This document shows positions 1-6,751 of a stretch of 38,019 bases of DNA, in pieces. A program made the translations under genes and the position numbers. Each line of letters begins with the position of its first letter. The stretch's first letter is position 1. The notes beneath the pieces were generated by a model. The model was not told where the DNA came from and did no database searches. It was given only the letters and a program-made list of their open reading frames with translations. Source of the stretch: a virus. The DNA lies in the IMG/VR virus record IMGVR_UViG_3300027290_000004, positions 1-38,019 of that record. One strand, written 5' to 3'.

Positions 1-225
1 GAATGGATGGCGACGATACTTACTTTCTTTTAGGGTTTGTGGATCACAATAGAGTGTTCCTGTTTCAGCAAGATGGTTAATAAATTTGCGAGACATTTCA
101 TCTCGACCAATTGTCGGCACTGGATCGAAAATGGTGTAAGCAAATTCGCCATTTACCTTTTGACCGAGATAACGAAATGCGTTATCGACACCGTCTCTAG
201 CATAATCAACAGGATCGTATTTCAT
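1..225 (-). CDS. Hypothetical protein, 3' part outside window
   Basis: I do not recognise this gene. The reading frame starts with ATG at 225 and stays open to the left edge of the window, giving 75 visible codons that begin MKYDPVDYARDGVDNAFRYL. The start overlaps the stop codon of the upstream gene in an ATGA arrangement, which suggests translational coupling. The frame is too short for a family assignment, and its C-terminus lies outside the window. The leftward direction matches the whole neighbouring block. Confidence 0.6.
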   Translation of the reverse strand, partial: MKYDPVDYARDGVDNAFRYLGQKVNGEFAYTIFDPVPTIGRDEMSRKFINHLAETGTLYCDPQTLKESKYRRHPF

Positions 226-476
226 ATTGGATTGGCTATTACCGCTTCGTATGTTTGGATTTCGACTGGTTCTATATTAACGACATCTACTTCACCAGAG
301 CGGATCATCTCGAGCATGTTTGCGTTTATCAAAGTCAGTAATGCCCACTGCATGATCTGGTCTGCCTTCTCACCTCGAATCTCGTATTTATCAATGTCCT
401 TCTTGAGTTTTGTCGTAAGTTCTTTGCCTATCAATTCCTCAGTTGTAAACACCTTTGCATCATTCATATTATTCAT
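222..476 (-). CDS. Small hypothetical protein, 84 aa
   Basis: I do not recognise this protein. It begins MNNMNDAKVFTTEELIGKEL and is mainly helical and acidic-to-neutral. The start is at 476, or at 467 if the second Met is used. It begins just downstream of the zinc-finger gene stop at 481, and its own stop overlaps the next start (ATGA). A longer open frame reaching 665 runs antiparallel through the zinc-finger gene and was rejected as a shadow extension. No Shine-Dalgarno sequence is visible, as for most genes here. Confidence 0.6.
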   Translation of the reverse strand: MNNMNDAKVFTTEELIGKELTTKLKKDIDKYEIRGEKADQIMQWALLTLINANMLEMIRSGEVDVVNIEPVEIQTYEAVIANPI

Positions 477-480
477 ATTA

Positions 481-735
481 TTAAATACTGGCTGTGGATC
501 TAGAAACACGGTGAAGCCCCGATCCACGACCAGTATACCGACCACAAGGATTATACTTTCGATAATCCTGAAATGCCTCTTGAGAGACAATCTGGATTTC
601 TCCGGCGGTCTTGTGACCGTACAACATAATGCCGCGAGGTCGCTCTTGAGGTTGACTTCGAGCACATCGGACGCAGGTGCTCAATTTGAATTCAAGACGC
701 TCTTGTTCGATTGGATTGCCGCAGTTGCATTTCAT
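481..735 (-). CDS. Small DksA/TraR-like zinc-finger protein
   Basis: This 84-aa protein has an N-terminal cysteine cluster, C3-x-C5-G-x-P-I and then C21-x2-C24. The spacing resembles the DksA/TraR-type zinc finger found in many small phage proteins that may touch RNA polymerase. The rest is basic and not recognised. The start at 735 is supported by a TTGAGC-N17-TATATT promoter whose -10 ends only 6 nt upstream, so the mRNA is predicted to be nearly leaderless. It is the first gene of a short leftward operon with the next two genes. The function beyond metal binding is inference. Confidence 0.65.
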   Translation of the reverse strand: MKCNCGNPIEQERLEFKLSTCVRCARSQPQERPRGIMLYGHKTAGEIQIVSQEAFQDYRKYNPCGRYTGRGSGLHRVSRSTASI

Positions 736-741
736 ATAACA

Positions 742-770
742 AATATACTACGTGGTGTGTTGTTGCTCAA
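742..770 (-). promoter_or_regulatory. Promoter, TTGAGC-N17-TATATT
   Basis: Read on the minus strand, the -35 is TTGAGC (765-770) and the -10 is TATATT (742-747), with a 17-nt spacer carrying ACACCAC. The -35 overlaps the TGA stop of the upstream gene. The start codon at 735 lies 6 nt after the -10. It belongs to a repeated promoter family in this window. Confidence 0.75.
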
Positions 771-1834
771 CTATCAAATTGGCGACCACAATCTTCTTCC
801 TCTTCCTTCATGCTATCGATGATAGCACGGAGGGGATTCTTATCGCATTCAGCTGTAAAGATTTCCTTGATCTCATCCGAATCCAGTGTAATGAGCATCT
901 GCTGAAACGCTGGGACCACGTATTTCAATTCGTCTTCCTTGATATATTTGCGGAACAGGTTAGCAATTTCAGGCCCCACGATGATATCGTTGATTTCCGA
1001 AGCTACATCTCCTTCTTCTGCATCACGCAATCCATCCGTCAAAGAAACATATTGATAAATACCTTTGACAATTTCTTGAAGGAGTACTGGGAAGATCACA
1101 CCACGGGCTTTGATCACATACGTCCCTTCTTCATCTTCTGCCACATCGACTTGACCGCCTTGTTCGGCTCCCATAGGAGGCATTCCATCTGGCATGGTGT
1201 AATACAGCAGTGTTGCGTATGACATGACAAACCCATATACATTCGGTGAAGCACAACCAAGCCGTTCTAGTTCATCTTCAACCAAGTGAAACGCATATTG
1301 TGTATTGAGTGCTGAGCCTTGAGCAATGCTGTTTGCGAGGACTTTCCGAGCTTTCCGCTCATCATCATCAAACATCACTTCCGCCAGACTAAACCGAATC
1401 TCCGGATCTTCTTCTTTCTCCGGAAGTTCATCCATGTCAGCATTGATATCGAGTGCATCCATATCTACAAGCTTCGCATCGATCTTGAGATCTCCATCCT
1501 GAATCATATCCCGAATGAACTTGAACTCTTCCATGTTTAGAATCGTATTCAATGCAAGTCGAGAAAGCTCATCACGATGTTCCTTCTCTCGATCGTAAGC
1601 GATCTTGACTCCATTCTTCATCTGGAAAAGCATTTCCATGAGATTGATGCTTGGAGCCTTCGAGTAGTGTAGAACTTTATTGACGAGATCGGTGTAATGC
1701 TTCGACGCCATCAGCATAGGATCAATCCCGTAGCGCTTGGACTCGTGTTCGGAAACAAGAGCCAGCCGCTCGCTGTTTGCATAACTATACTTGACGTTAG
1801 TGGTCATCGACTCAAATGTATTTTTAGTATTCAT
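767..1834 (-). CDS. Hypothetical acidic protein, 355 aa
   Basis: I do not recognise a family. The protein is acidic, with a D/E-rich stretch near residues 120-145 and an acidic C-terminal tail (KEEEEDCGRQFDS). No signal peptide or membrane segment is visible. The start at 1834 overlaps the stop of a 35-aa upstream reading frame (TAATG), which supports coupled translation. An internal Met ten residues in (MTTNVKYSY) is an alternative start. The 3' end carries the promoter of the next gene. Its size and acidity would fit a chaperone or structural accessory role, but nothing in the sequence proves this. Confidence 0.7.
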   Translation of the reverse strand: MNTKNTFESMTTNVKYSYANSERLALVSEHESKRYGIDPMLMASKHYTDLVNKVLHYSKAPSINLMEMLFQMKNGVKIAYDREKEHRDELSRLALNTILNMEEFKFIRDMIQDGDLKIDAKLVDMDALDINADMDELPEKEEDPEIRFSLAEVMFDDDERKARKVLANSIAQGSALNTQYAFHLVEDELERLGCASPNVYGFVMSYATLLYYTMPDGMPPMGAEQGGQVDVAEDEEGTYVIKARGVIFPVLLQEIVKGIYQYVSLTDGLRDAEEGDVASEINDIIVGPEIANLFRKYIKEDELKYVVPAFQQMLITLDSDEIKEIFTAECDKNPLRAIIDSMKEEEEDCGRQFDS

Positions 1835-1941
1835 TACGCTTTTGGTTTCGGGTGTTGCCCTGGGCTTGGTTTACGGATTGGATTGAACGGTTTCGCTGGT
1901 TTAGTTGGTGCCGGCGGCTTTGTTGGTATTGTGGTTGGCAT
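1834..1941 (-). CDS. Proline/lysine-rich 35-aa peptide
   Basis: This short frame starts MPTTIPTKPPAPTKPAKPFN and is almost entirely Pro, Lys, Thr and Ala, so it is probably unstructured. Its TAA stop overlaps the ATG of the 355-aa gene. A TTGCTG-N17-TATTGT promoter lies 16 nt upstream of the start. The coupling and promoter support a real gene despite its length. No homologue is recognised, so it may be a leader peptide or a small binding protein. Confidence 0.5.
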   Translation of the reverse strand: MPTTIPTKPPAPTKPAKPFNPIRKPSPGQHPKPKA

Positions 1942-1957
1942 TGCTTTTCTGTTTAAT

Positions 1958-1986
1958 ACAATACAATCGGGTTTGCTTATCAGCAA
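1958..1986 (-). promoter_or_regulatory. Promoter, TTGCTG-N17-TATTGT
   Basis: On the minus strand the -35 TTGCTG (1981-1986) and -10 TATTGT (1958-1963) are 17 nt apart, and the spacer contains AAACCCG at the family position. It lies directly downstream of the RNA ligase stop and upstream of the Pro/Lys-rich peptide gene. Confidence 0.6.
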
Positions 1987-1996
1987 ACATTTATGC

Positions 1997-3022
1997 TTAT
2001 TTGTTTGAGTCGTAATCGAGATTGATGATCTTGAACGAACCTTTGCTGTGTCGAACTACTACACCTTCAAAGGGTTTGCCATCGATTTGATTGATTCCTT
2101 TTTGGTAGAAGTTAATCATATCTTCGGATAGCAACGGCCTCACAGAGTGTTCAAAGTCAACAGTGTAATTGTCGTTTACAAACGGCACATGAGGAATTTG
2201 TAATACAGCCGCCACGTTCGGGGAGTAATCAGCGTCGCCTTCCTTTTCATACTTCAGGGTATTAAGATTGAAGACACTGAATACGGCAAAGTCCAAGGGA
2301 CCTTTGCTGTGTGGGTTCTTGCTGAAATTTTGGATATTGCCTCCATAGATTTCACCTCGAAGAGCAAGTGATACGTCGTTCCGTTTGCAATACTCAAGAA
2401 GCTTCTCGAGAATATTGTATTTCTTCACGATCTTGGTATAGTTGTTATTAGTTTCTGGTTTGATTTCTAGATTGCGACTAGTAACACCAGTAGACCATTC
2501 TCCGGTCGACGGATCTTTGCGTGCGTAGTAAGTAGCACTTTGCCCATCAATCTTCAGGGTGACATCAACCTTTTCACCATACGGGAGAAACCCGATAAGG
2601 TTCTGGAATCGTTCTTCGTCAGTCTTCACCAGACTATACGGCAGATTCCCTTTAGCATCCAGAGAGGTTGGAGCAGGTGGGTCGTACTTATATACCCCAA
2701 TATGGGAACTAATCTCAGTACCAACTTCGACATTTTGAAGATCGAATAACGAGTCTACTTCGGTAAGTCCCATGATAATACCAAACGACCATTCGCCTCG
2801 AAGCTTGATAGCTTTGACTCGCGACGACTTTTTCTTAAAGATTTCAGCCCAGGGCTTATCTGGAAGAACAGTATCGGGCTGGATAAAGACTACACGATCA
2901 CCTACCTTATATTTGTCTTTAAGAGTGATGCATTCATATCCTAGAACTCCAACGAGATCCAACGAATCTGCATTGGGATGATGTTTGACAGCAGCGATGG
3001 TTTCAATAGAGGCGAGCTTCAT
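1997..3022 (-). CDS. RNA ligase with N-terminal OB-like domain (DRB0094/Rnl5-like)
   Basis: This 341-aa protein belongs to the covalent nucleotidyltransferase superfamily. The N-terminal part (about 1-110, including YKVGDRVVFIQPDTVLP) resembles the OB-like domain of DRB0094-type RNA ligases. Motif I is KIDG with the predicted adenylated Lys157. LRGEIYGG matches motif III, EGVVVRH matches motif IV and GSFKIIN matches motif V. It would seal RNA nicks, for example to repair cleaved tRNAs, which is plausible in a phage with so many tRNAs. The start at 3022 is set by a promoter whose -10 ends 6 nt upstream. The longer open frame to 3178 would begin upstream of that promoter. Confidence 0.85.
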   Translation of the reverse strand: MKLASIETIAAVKHHPNADSLDLVGVLGYECITLKDKYKVGDRVVFIQPDTVLPDKPWAEIFKKKSSRVKAIKLRGEWSFGIIMGLTEVDSLFDLQNVEVGTEISSHIGVYKYDPPAPTSLDAKGNLPYSLVKTDEERFQNLIGFLPYGEKVDVTLKIDGQSATYYARKDPSTGEWSTGVTSRNLEIKPETNNNYTKIVKKYNILEKLLEYCKRNDVSLALRGEIYGGNIQNFSKNPHSKGPLDFAVFSVFNLNTLKYEKEGDADYSPNVAAVLQIPHVPFVNDNYTVDFEHSVRPLLSEDMINFYQKGINQIDGKPFEGVVVRHSKGSFKIINLDYDSNK

Positions 3023-3028
3023 GTAGTT

Positions 3029-3057
3029 AATATAGCTCGAGGTGTGATGTGTATCAA
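3029..3057 (-). promoter_or_regulatory. Promoter, TTGATA-N17-TATATT
   Basis: On the minus strand the -35 TTGATA (3052-3057) and -10 TATATT (3029-3034) have a 17-nt spacer containing ACACC. The ligase ATG at 3022 is 6 nt from the -10, so a leaderless transcript is predicted. The promoter lies immediately after the stop of the upstream gene. Confidence 0.8.
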
Positions 3058-3062
3058 CTATT

Positions 3063-3413
3063 TTAGCATTTAAGCCAGCGCCATCTTTTATGTCGAACTG
3101 CCCATTTTCGTGGGATCCATGACAAAATTTTATTGACAAACGACATGACAACTTTGTTGTATTTATACTCAGTTGCATCCCCTTGTTTCCATACGACGAT
3201 ATGGTCGGGCACCACTGTTGGTCTGTTATTGCCTATGCGATAGACTCGATTCCAATATACAATATCTCTATATGGAGACACCCAGCCTTGGAACCTATCA
3301 TATCGTGCTGTTAATGTGTCGTAGCTTCTTCTGGAGAAACTTCGTTCGGCATAGTGCCCATCTTCATGATAGACATATATCGTTGCATTTCCGAAATCAT
3401 TAAGGGGATTCAT
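3063..3413 (-). CDS. Hypothetical protein, 116 aa
   Basis: I do not recognise this protein. It starts MNPLNDFGNATIYVYHEDGH, is rich in Tyr, Arg and Trp, and ends in a strongly basic, Trp-rich tail (RHKRWRWLKC). Its start lies inside the 3' end of a 57-aa lipoprotein frame, a 14-nt overlap that suggests coupling. It is the last gene of the envelope block, and its tail could bind membrane or nucleic acid. That is inference only. Confidence 0.55.
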   Translation of the reverse strand: MNPLNDFGNATIYVYHEDGHYAERSFSRRSYDTLTARYDRFQGWVSPYRDIVYWNRVYRIGNNRPTVVPDHIVVWKQGDATEYKYNKVVMSFVNKILSWIPRKWAVRHKRWRWLKC

Positions 3414-3573
3414 TGAAGTATTTAATTATTTGTATTTTTTCATTATGGTGAAAATTGTCATTCAAACAATCGTAAACCTGTTTGTTTGTTTCAGACAATT
3501 TGTTGTATTCCATTTTATGGATAGCACTACAACTGGTTAGGAAAAATAAAATCGAAGCAAGGAAAAGTTTCAT
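3400..3573 (-). CDS. Small lipoprotein, 57 aa
   Basis: This short frame begins MKLFLASILFFLTSCSAIHK. It has a basic N-terminus, a hydrophobic core and a lipobox L-T-S-C with Cys15 as the predicted lipidated residue. The mature part has about 43 residues. It lies between the 3D-domain gene (stop at 3586) and the 116-aa gene, overlapping the latter by 14 nt. Small lipoproteins of this size in phages are often outer-membrane spanins, but no partner is recognised beside it. Confidence 0.6.
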   Translation of the reverse strand: MKLFLASILFFLTSCSAIHKMEYNKLSETNKQVYDCLNDNFHHNEKIQIIKYFNESP

Positions 3574-3585
3574 TATAGAAACTAC

Positions 3586-4041
3586 TTACTTCCGTCGAAT
3601 CTTGGATAATATGCGTTCGTACATTATTCTACAATGTCTATATCTAAGGCGTGATTTCAGGATATCTGCGGATGCTTTTAGGCTACCCCATTTAAGCACT
3701 TTGATATTAAAGAACTTTACACCCCATCGGCGCATAGCACTTTTTGAAGGCTGATAGATATCAACCACTGGCGTTGCGCCAACAGGCTTTACCAATGCAG
3801 ACCCATAGTCGGTGATGACATATCTTTTATTGTCAATCAATAAAATAGTTCCTGCTGGAAAGACAGACCAGTCAGATGCAGCAGATGTAACGCCAAGAGG
3901 AGTTCCTAATGCTGTTTTACTTTTGTACCTAATATGATCCTTTTCTGTATGAGTATACGCAGTCGTCTTAATGTGGATATCAGCTCCGTTGCATGACAGC
4001 GAAGATATCGCCAACACTAATGATAATAATATACTCTTCAT
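3586..4041 (-). CDS. Secreted 3D-domain (double-psi beta-barrel) protein
   Basis: This 151-aa protein has a signal peptide (MKSILLSLVLAISSLSCNGA) and then a 3D-type double-psi beta-barrel domain. The markers are TTAYT near the domain start, SAASDWSVFPAGT, the conserved Asp in VITDYGSALV, VDIYQPS, and WGVKFFNIKVLKWG. This family includes lytic-transglycosylase-like and cell-wall-associated proteins. I associate this particular sequence pattern with host proteins of Verrucomicrobiota, which suggests capture from such a host. It ends with a basic tail (SKIRRK). It could act on peptidoglycan in the periplasm. The Cys near the signal peptide end is a weaker lipobox. Confidence 0.75.
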   Translation of the reverse strand: MKSILLSLVLAISSLSCNGADIHIKTTAYTHTEKDHIRYKSKTALGTPLGVTSAASDWSVFPAGTILLIDNKRYVITDYGSALVKPVGATPVVDIYQPSKSAMRRWGVKFFNIKVLKWGSLKASADILKSRLRYRHCRIMYERILSKIRRK

Positions 4042-4046
4042 AATTT

Positions 4047-4583
4047 TTAATCATATTTGAAATCTGGAGACGTTTCATTAAACAGTCTGTAGCTGCGGAT
4101 AGGTGCTATGTCAGTTAACGTAACTGCTTGAACCTCAACACCCCATTTCTTTGCTTCTGACGCTGCATGTTTTGTAAGCTGCCGATCAATAGTATTACTG
4201 AAACATTCGTCTAGATTCGATTCTGTAAGAACTCTTTTAATAATACCTTGTGTCACATCAGCGAGTGCATCCTTCGCGGCGTTCGCTGTTAAGAAGAATG
4301 TTTTGCCATCGACAATTTTATATTTTATAACACCCTTGACAACTAAATTTGTTTTACTTTTTTGAATGAAAAGGGATTGGGGTGGCAAACTAATTGTAGT
4401 GATGACAGTGTAGTACTCATGTATTTCATCAATTACGGGGAACTTAAAGTGTATTCCGGGTTTGAGTGTTCTGTGATATTTCCCTAAACGAAATACAACT
4501 GCTTCGCTGTACGCAGGTATAACTACCGCTGGCTTTAGATAATACCAGCAACTTATTAGGGCGTCAATTAGGCGTTCTAACAT
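4047..4583 (-). CDS. SPFH/Band 7 (stomatin-like) membrane protein
   Basis: This 178-aa protein carries the N-terminal half of an SPFH/Band 7 domain. A short hydrophobic segment (about 8-25) precedes the hallmark VPAYSEAVVFRLGKYHRTLKPG-like region (actual text IPAYSEAVVFRLGKYHRTL), PGIHFKFPVID, and an Ala-rich helix leading to WGVEVQAVTLTDI. Cellular stomatins and HflK/HflC are usually 250-420 aa, so the C-terminal coiled coil is missing here. Such proteins organise membrane microdomains or regulate FtsH proteolysis. Phage copies are uncommon. The gene is followed after 5 nt by the 3D-domain gene, so it is part of the envelope block. Confidence 0.8.
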   Translation of the reverse strand: MLERLIDALISCWYYLKPAVVIPAYSEAVVFRLGKYHRTLKPGIHFKFPVIDEIHEYYTVITTISLPPQSLFIQKSKTNLVVKGVIKYKIVDGKTFFLTANAAKDALADVTQGIIKRVLTESNLDECFSNTIDRQLTKHAASEAKKWGVEVQAVTLTDIAPIRSYRLFNETSPDFKYD

Positions 4584-4627
4584 TTATTTATTTGCACCTG
4601 TCATCAAATGTCTTTATAACATTTAAT

Positions 4628-4903
4628 TCACTTGGTGGGAAGTGGAAGCGGATCTTCTGGCAGAGGGGTGATTGCTTTTGGAATCCATGAGAACCCAATG
4701 CCGATATTAAAGTATGGCTTGACCCGATAAATCTTTGTAGATGCACCAACTGATGCACCGTATCCATTATCTGTCTGTCCTATCTTCGCATCGATCGATC
4801 CGTTGACCTTTGCTTCGTCGGCGAGTCCCTCGACTGTTGGTTTAATAGTGTTACAACTTGACAATGTCAGTGCAGTGATTAGCATCAGAATTAGCTTGCT
4901 CAT
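4628..4903 (-). CDS. Lipoprotein, 91 aa
   Basis: The protein starts MSKLILMLITALTLSSCNTI, a lipoprotein signal with lipobox L-S-S-C and Cys17. The mature part contains Gly-rich, alternating segments (GYGASVGASTKIYRVKPYFNIGIGFSW), suggesting beta strands, and ends PLPEDPLPLPTK. No family is recognised. The start at 4903 fits a TTGATT-N17-TATAGT promoter 10 nt upstream. It is the first gene of the transcript that continues into the SPFH and 3D-domain genes. Confidence 0.65.
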   Translation of the reverse strand: MSKLILMLITALTLSSCNTIKPTVEGLADEAKVNGSIDAKIGQTDNGYGASVGASTKIYRVKPYFNIGIGFSWIPKAITPLPEDPLPLPTK

Positions 4904-4913
4904 ATGTTTACTT

Positions 4914-4942
4914 ACTATAAATTGTGGTTGTTTTCAAATCAA
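4914..4942 (-). promoter_or_regulatory. Promoter, TTGATT-N17-TATAGT
   Basis: On the minus strand the -35 TTGATT (4937-4942) and -10 TATAGT (4914-4919) are 17 nt apart, with CAACCAC in the spacer. The ATG at 4903 is 10 nt downstream of the -10, which predicts a leader of only a few nucleotides. It drives the lipoprotein and probably the envelope block. Confidence 0.75.
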
Positions 4943-4953
4943 CAGGTGTTTGC

Positions 4954-5712
4954 TCAGTCCTCAACAACTTTGCCATCTGCATTTTTGATGGTAGCCCCCT
5001 TGCTTGTTTTGAATGGAATCCGAACATTATTGTATGTGTTACTATCCTTTACTTCTAGAATTCCTTTGGAAACATTCCATGCAGTATCCGTGCCAATAAA
5101 CGTGTTCTTACTGCATGTAGCTAAGCTATCGCTGTTCGCCCAAGACGATTCATGAACTCGAACTCCAGTGATACCACCATAGATTATGTTGTTGTTAATC
5201 ACTGCACCATCTGCCTGGTTGAGTTGAATTGACTTATCTCCTTTGTTGCTGTTCATGAATTCACAATAAGATACTTTGAAGTTCTTTGCTTTGATGCTTG
5301 TAGAGACCGCATCTTCGCCTACATTAAGAAATGTCACATACTCAATACCTGAATTTGGTTTAGCAAACATCGCCGCATTCTTATTGTTTCGGACGAATCC
5401 GTTTTTAACAACAAGAGGGATATTTGCTACAAATAGCGGTTCCTGTGTTTCACTTTGTCCTCCATCTCCTCGTTGCTTAGTCCCATCTAAGATACCTCCT
5501 TTCAAGTCTAGAATGTATACACCGTCTTTGTTAATTGCTTTTGTGTCTAATGTTTTTTCTGCTTCTTTCAAATCCCTCGAATCATTAATATGCCACGATG
5601 TTGGTTTGTACACCTTCGCTGATGGTGAGGGTGTACGATACTCTGGTTTTGGGCTTACTGTGCTGCAACCTATTAGAAGCGAGCACAGAAGAAGTGTGAA
5701 TGTTGATTTCAT
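4954..5712 (-). CDS. Lipoprotein with pectate-lyase-like beta-helix (PL3-like)
   Basis: This 252-aa protein has a lipoprotein signal (MKSTFTLLLCSLLIGCSTV) with lipobox L-I-G-C and Cys16. The mature part shows a right-handed beta-helix pattern. GGILDGTKQRGDGGQSETQEP is followed by GEDAVSTS, NSNKGDKSIQLNQADG and VINNNIIYGGITGVRV, which resembles the core of polysaccharide lyase family 3 pectate lyases. It may bind or cleave acidic polysaccharide at the cell surface. Its start overlaps the previous gene's stop, so it is in the same operon. A catalytic residue set cannot be proven by eye, so activity is uncertain. Confidence 0.65.
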   Translation of the reverse strand: MKSTFTLLLCSLLIGCSTVSPKPEYRTPSPSAKVYKPTSWHINDSRDLKEAEKTLDTKAINKDGVYILDLKGGILDGTKQRGDGGQSETQEPLFVANIPLVVKNGFVRNNKNAAMFAKPNSGIEYVTFLNVGEDAVSTSIKAKNFKVSYCEFMNSNKGDKSIQLNQADGAVINNNIIYGGITGVRVHESSWANSDSLATCSKNTFIGTDTAWNVSKGILEVKDSNTYNNVRIPFKTSKGATIKNADGKVVED

Positions 5713-5945
5713 TTAGGAATAAGCAAATTTGTGAGGTTCTTTAATTGATCGTTTGTCATGTGAATATATTCAATATCATCTCCATAGTATTCGACATCAT
5801 TCACCTTTGCTATTTTGATATTTGACAAAATAAGATCACAAATGGATGCAGATTTTGGATCTGTGTGGTCAATGCGAATTTGTTGAATAATCGCTTCTAA
5901 CCGATCCAAAGTATCTGCATTCCATTTGTGAAGTGTGTTTAGCAT
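5709..5945 (-). CDS. Hypothetical protein, 78 aa
   Basis: I do not recognise this small, mostly helical protein (MLNTLHKWNADTLDRLEAII at the start). Its stop overlaps the start of the beta-helix lipoprotein, and its start overlaps the end of a 34-aa upstream frame by 7 nt. It therefore belongs to a tightly coupled leftward operon beginning with thyX. No domain or motif stands out. Confidence 0.6.
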   Translation of the reverse strand: MLNTLHKWNADTLDRLEAIIQQIRIDHTDPKSASICDLILSNIKIAKVNDVEYYGDDIEYIHMTNDQLKNLTNLLIPK

Positions 5946-6043
5946 ATATAAATCGTGTCCAACATCTTATCCATGATGGGACCGAAGATACTAATATCCA
6001 GAGGACATAGTTGCAAGAGCACGTTCAGTGTTAGTTCAATCAT
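5939..6043 (-). CDS. Very small protein, 34 aa
   Basis: This frame starts MIELTLNVLLQLCPLDISIF and is hydrophobic in its first half. It begins 2 nt after the phosphoesterase stop and ends 7 nt inside the next gene. That close fit, with no room for anything else, is the main support. It could be a membrane peptide or simply a translational bridge. Confidence 0.4.
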   Translation of the reverse strand: MIELTLNVLLQLCPLDISIFGPIMDKMLDTIYIC

Positions 6044-6045
6044 AA

Positions 6046-6750
6046 TTATTCAGTGTAGTGGTACATATACGCTTCATGGCAATCAACGCAGCGGAATTTG
6101 GTATTCTCAACGAATGCGGTTGCTGATTCATGGAAGTGACCAAAGAACCAATGCTTTGGTTTAGTTAGTTGATACAGCTTATCCATATCTTCATTTTCAA
6201 TCTTGAGATCCTGTTCCAGATCTTTATCAGCCACCATCATCGATTTGACAAAGTTATTAATACCAAAAAGACCCGAGATCGGGGGGCGGGTATGAGTTAC
6301 TACAGCATCGTATGTTTCGTATGCAAAATTCTCATTAAGATAGAACGTTTCATTTTTCCACCAAGTAGGAATGCTAGTATTATATCTATCAATCCGATCA
6401 ATCGATACTGCACCGCCTACAAGAAGAATTTTCTTACCAAGCAATTCAAGAACAGTATAGTCGGGGAGCAATTCGATATTGTCATACCCTCCTATTGTCT
6501 TCCTAGTATTAAAGTATCCTGGGTCATCATGGTTTCCACGAATGACATACAAGTGACTATTCGATTCAGCAAGGAACTTGTGAAGTGGTTTGAGTAATTT
6601 TGGGTACTCATGATCCTCAAAGAAACCAATACCAAAATCCCCCACATGGATGATATGAGCATTCTCGATTTGATTTCGCTTAAGCTTAATAGCAAAAAGA
6701 CCAACATCTCCGTGAATGTCTCCAGCAATAATAATTTTATCTTTTGTCAT
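6046..6750 (-). CDS. Calcineurin-like metallophosphoesterase
   Basis: This 234-aa protein has the full metallophosphoesterase motif set in order: GDIHGD (residues 10-15), HVGDFG, the GNHDD box, VVTHTRPP and GHFH. These residues bind two metal ions and hydrolyse phosphate mono- or diesters. The substrate cannot be told; phage members of the family often act on nucleotides or RNA ends. The gene starts 1 nt after the thyX stop, so the two are co-transcribed, consistent with a nucleotide-related role. Confidence 0.85.
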   Translation of the reverse strand: MTKDKIIIAGDIHGDVGLFAIKLKRNQIENAHIIHVGDFGIGFFEDHEYPKLLKPLHKFLAESNSHLYVIRGNHDDPGYFNTRKTIGGYDNIELLPDYTVLELLGKKILLVGGAVSIDRIDRYNTSIPTWWKNETFYLNENFAYETYDAVVTHTRPPISGLFGINNFVKSMMVADKDLEQDLKIENEDMDKLYQLTKPKHWFFGHFHESATAFVENTKFRCVDCHEAYMYHYTE

Positions 6751-6751
6751 A

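Noticed and set aside
222-665. 147-codon version of the leftward 84-aa gene
   Set aside because: The extra N-terminal part overlaps the zinc-finger gene in another frame; the shorter version begins right after that gene's stop.
37-822. Long rightward open frame of 261 codons
   Set aside because: It runs antiparallel over three coupled leftward genes with a promoter and consistent starts; its sequence shows no domain.
1997-3178. 393-codon version of the RNA ligase
   Set aside because: The extension crosses the ligase promoter at 3029-3057 and the end of the upstream gene.
5946-5953. TATAAATC as a rightward late promoter
   Set aside because: No rightward gene lies downstream; the region is coding on the other strand.
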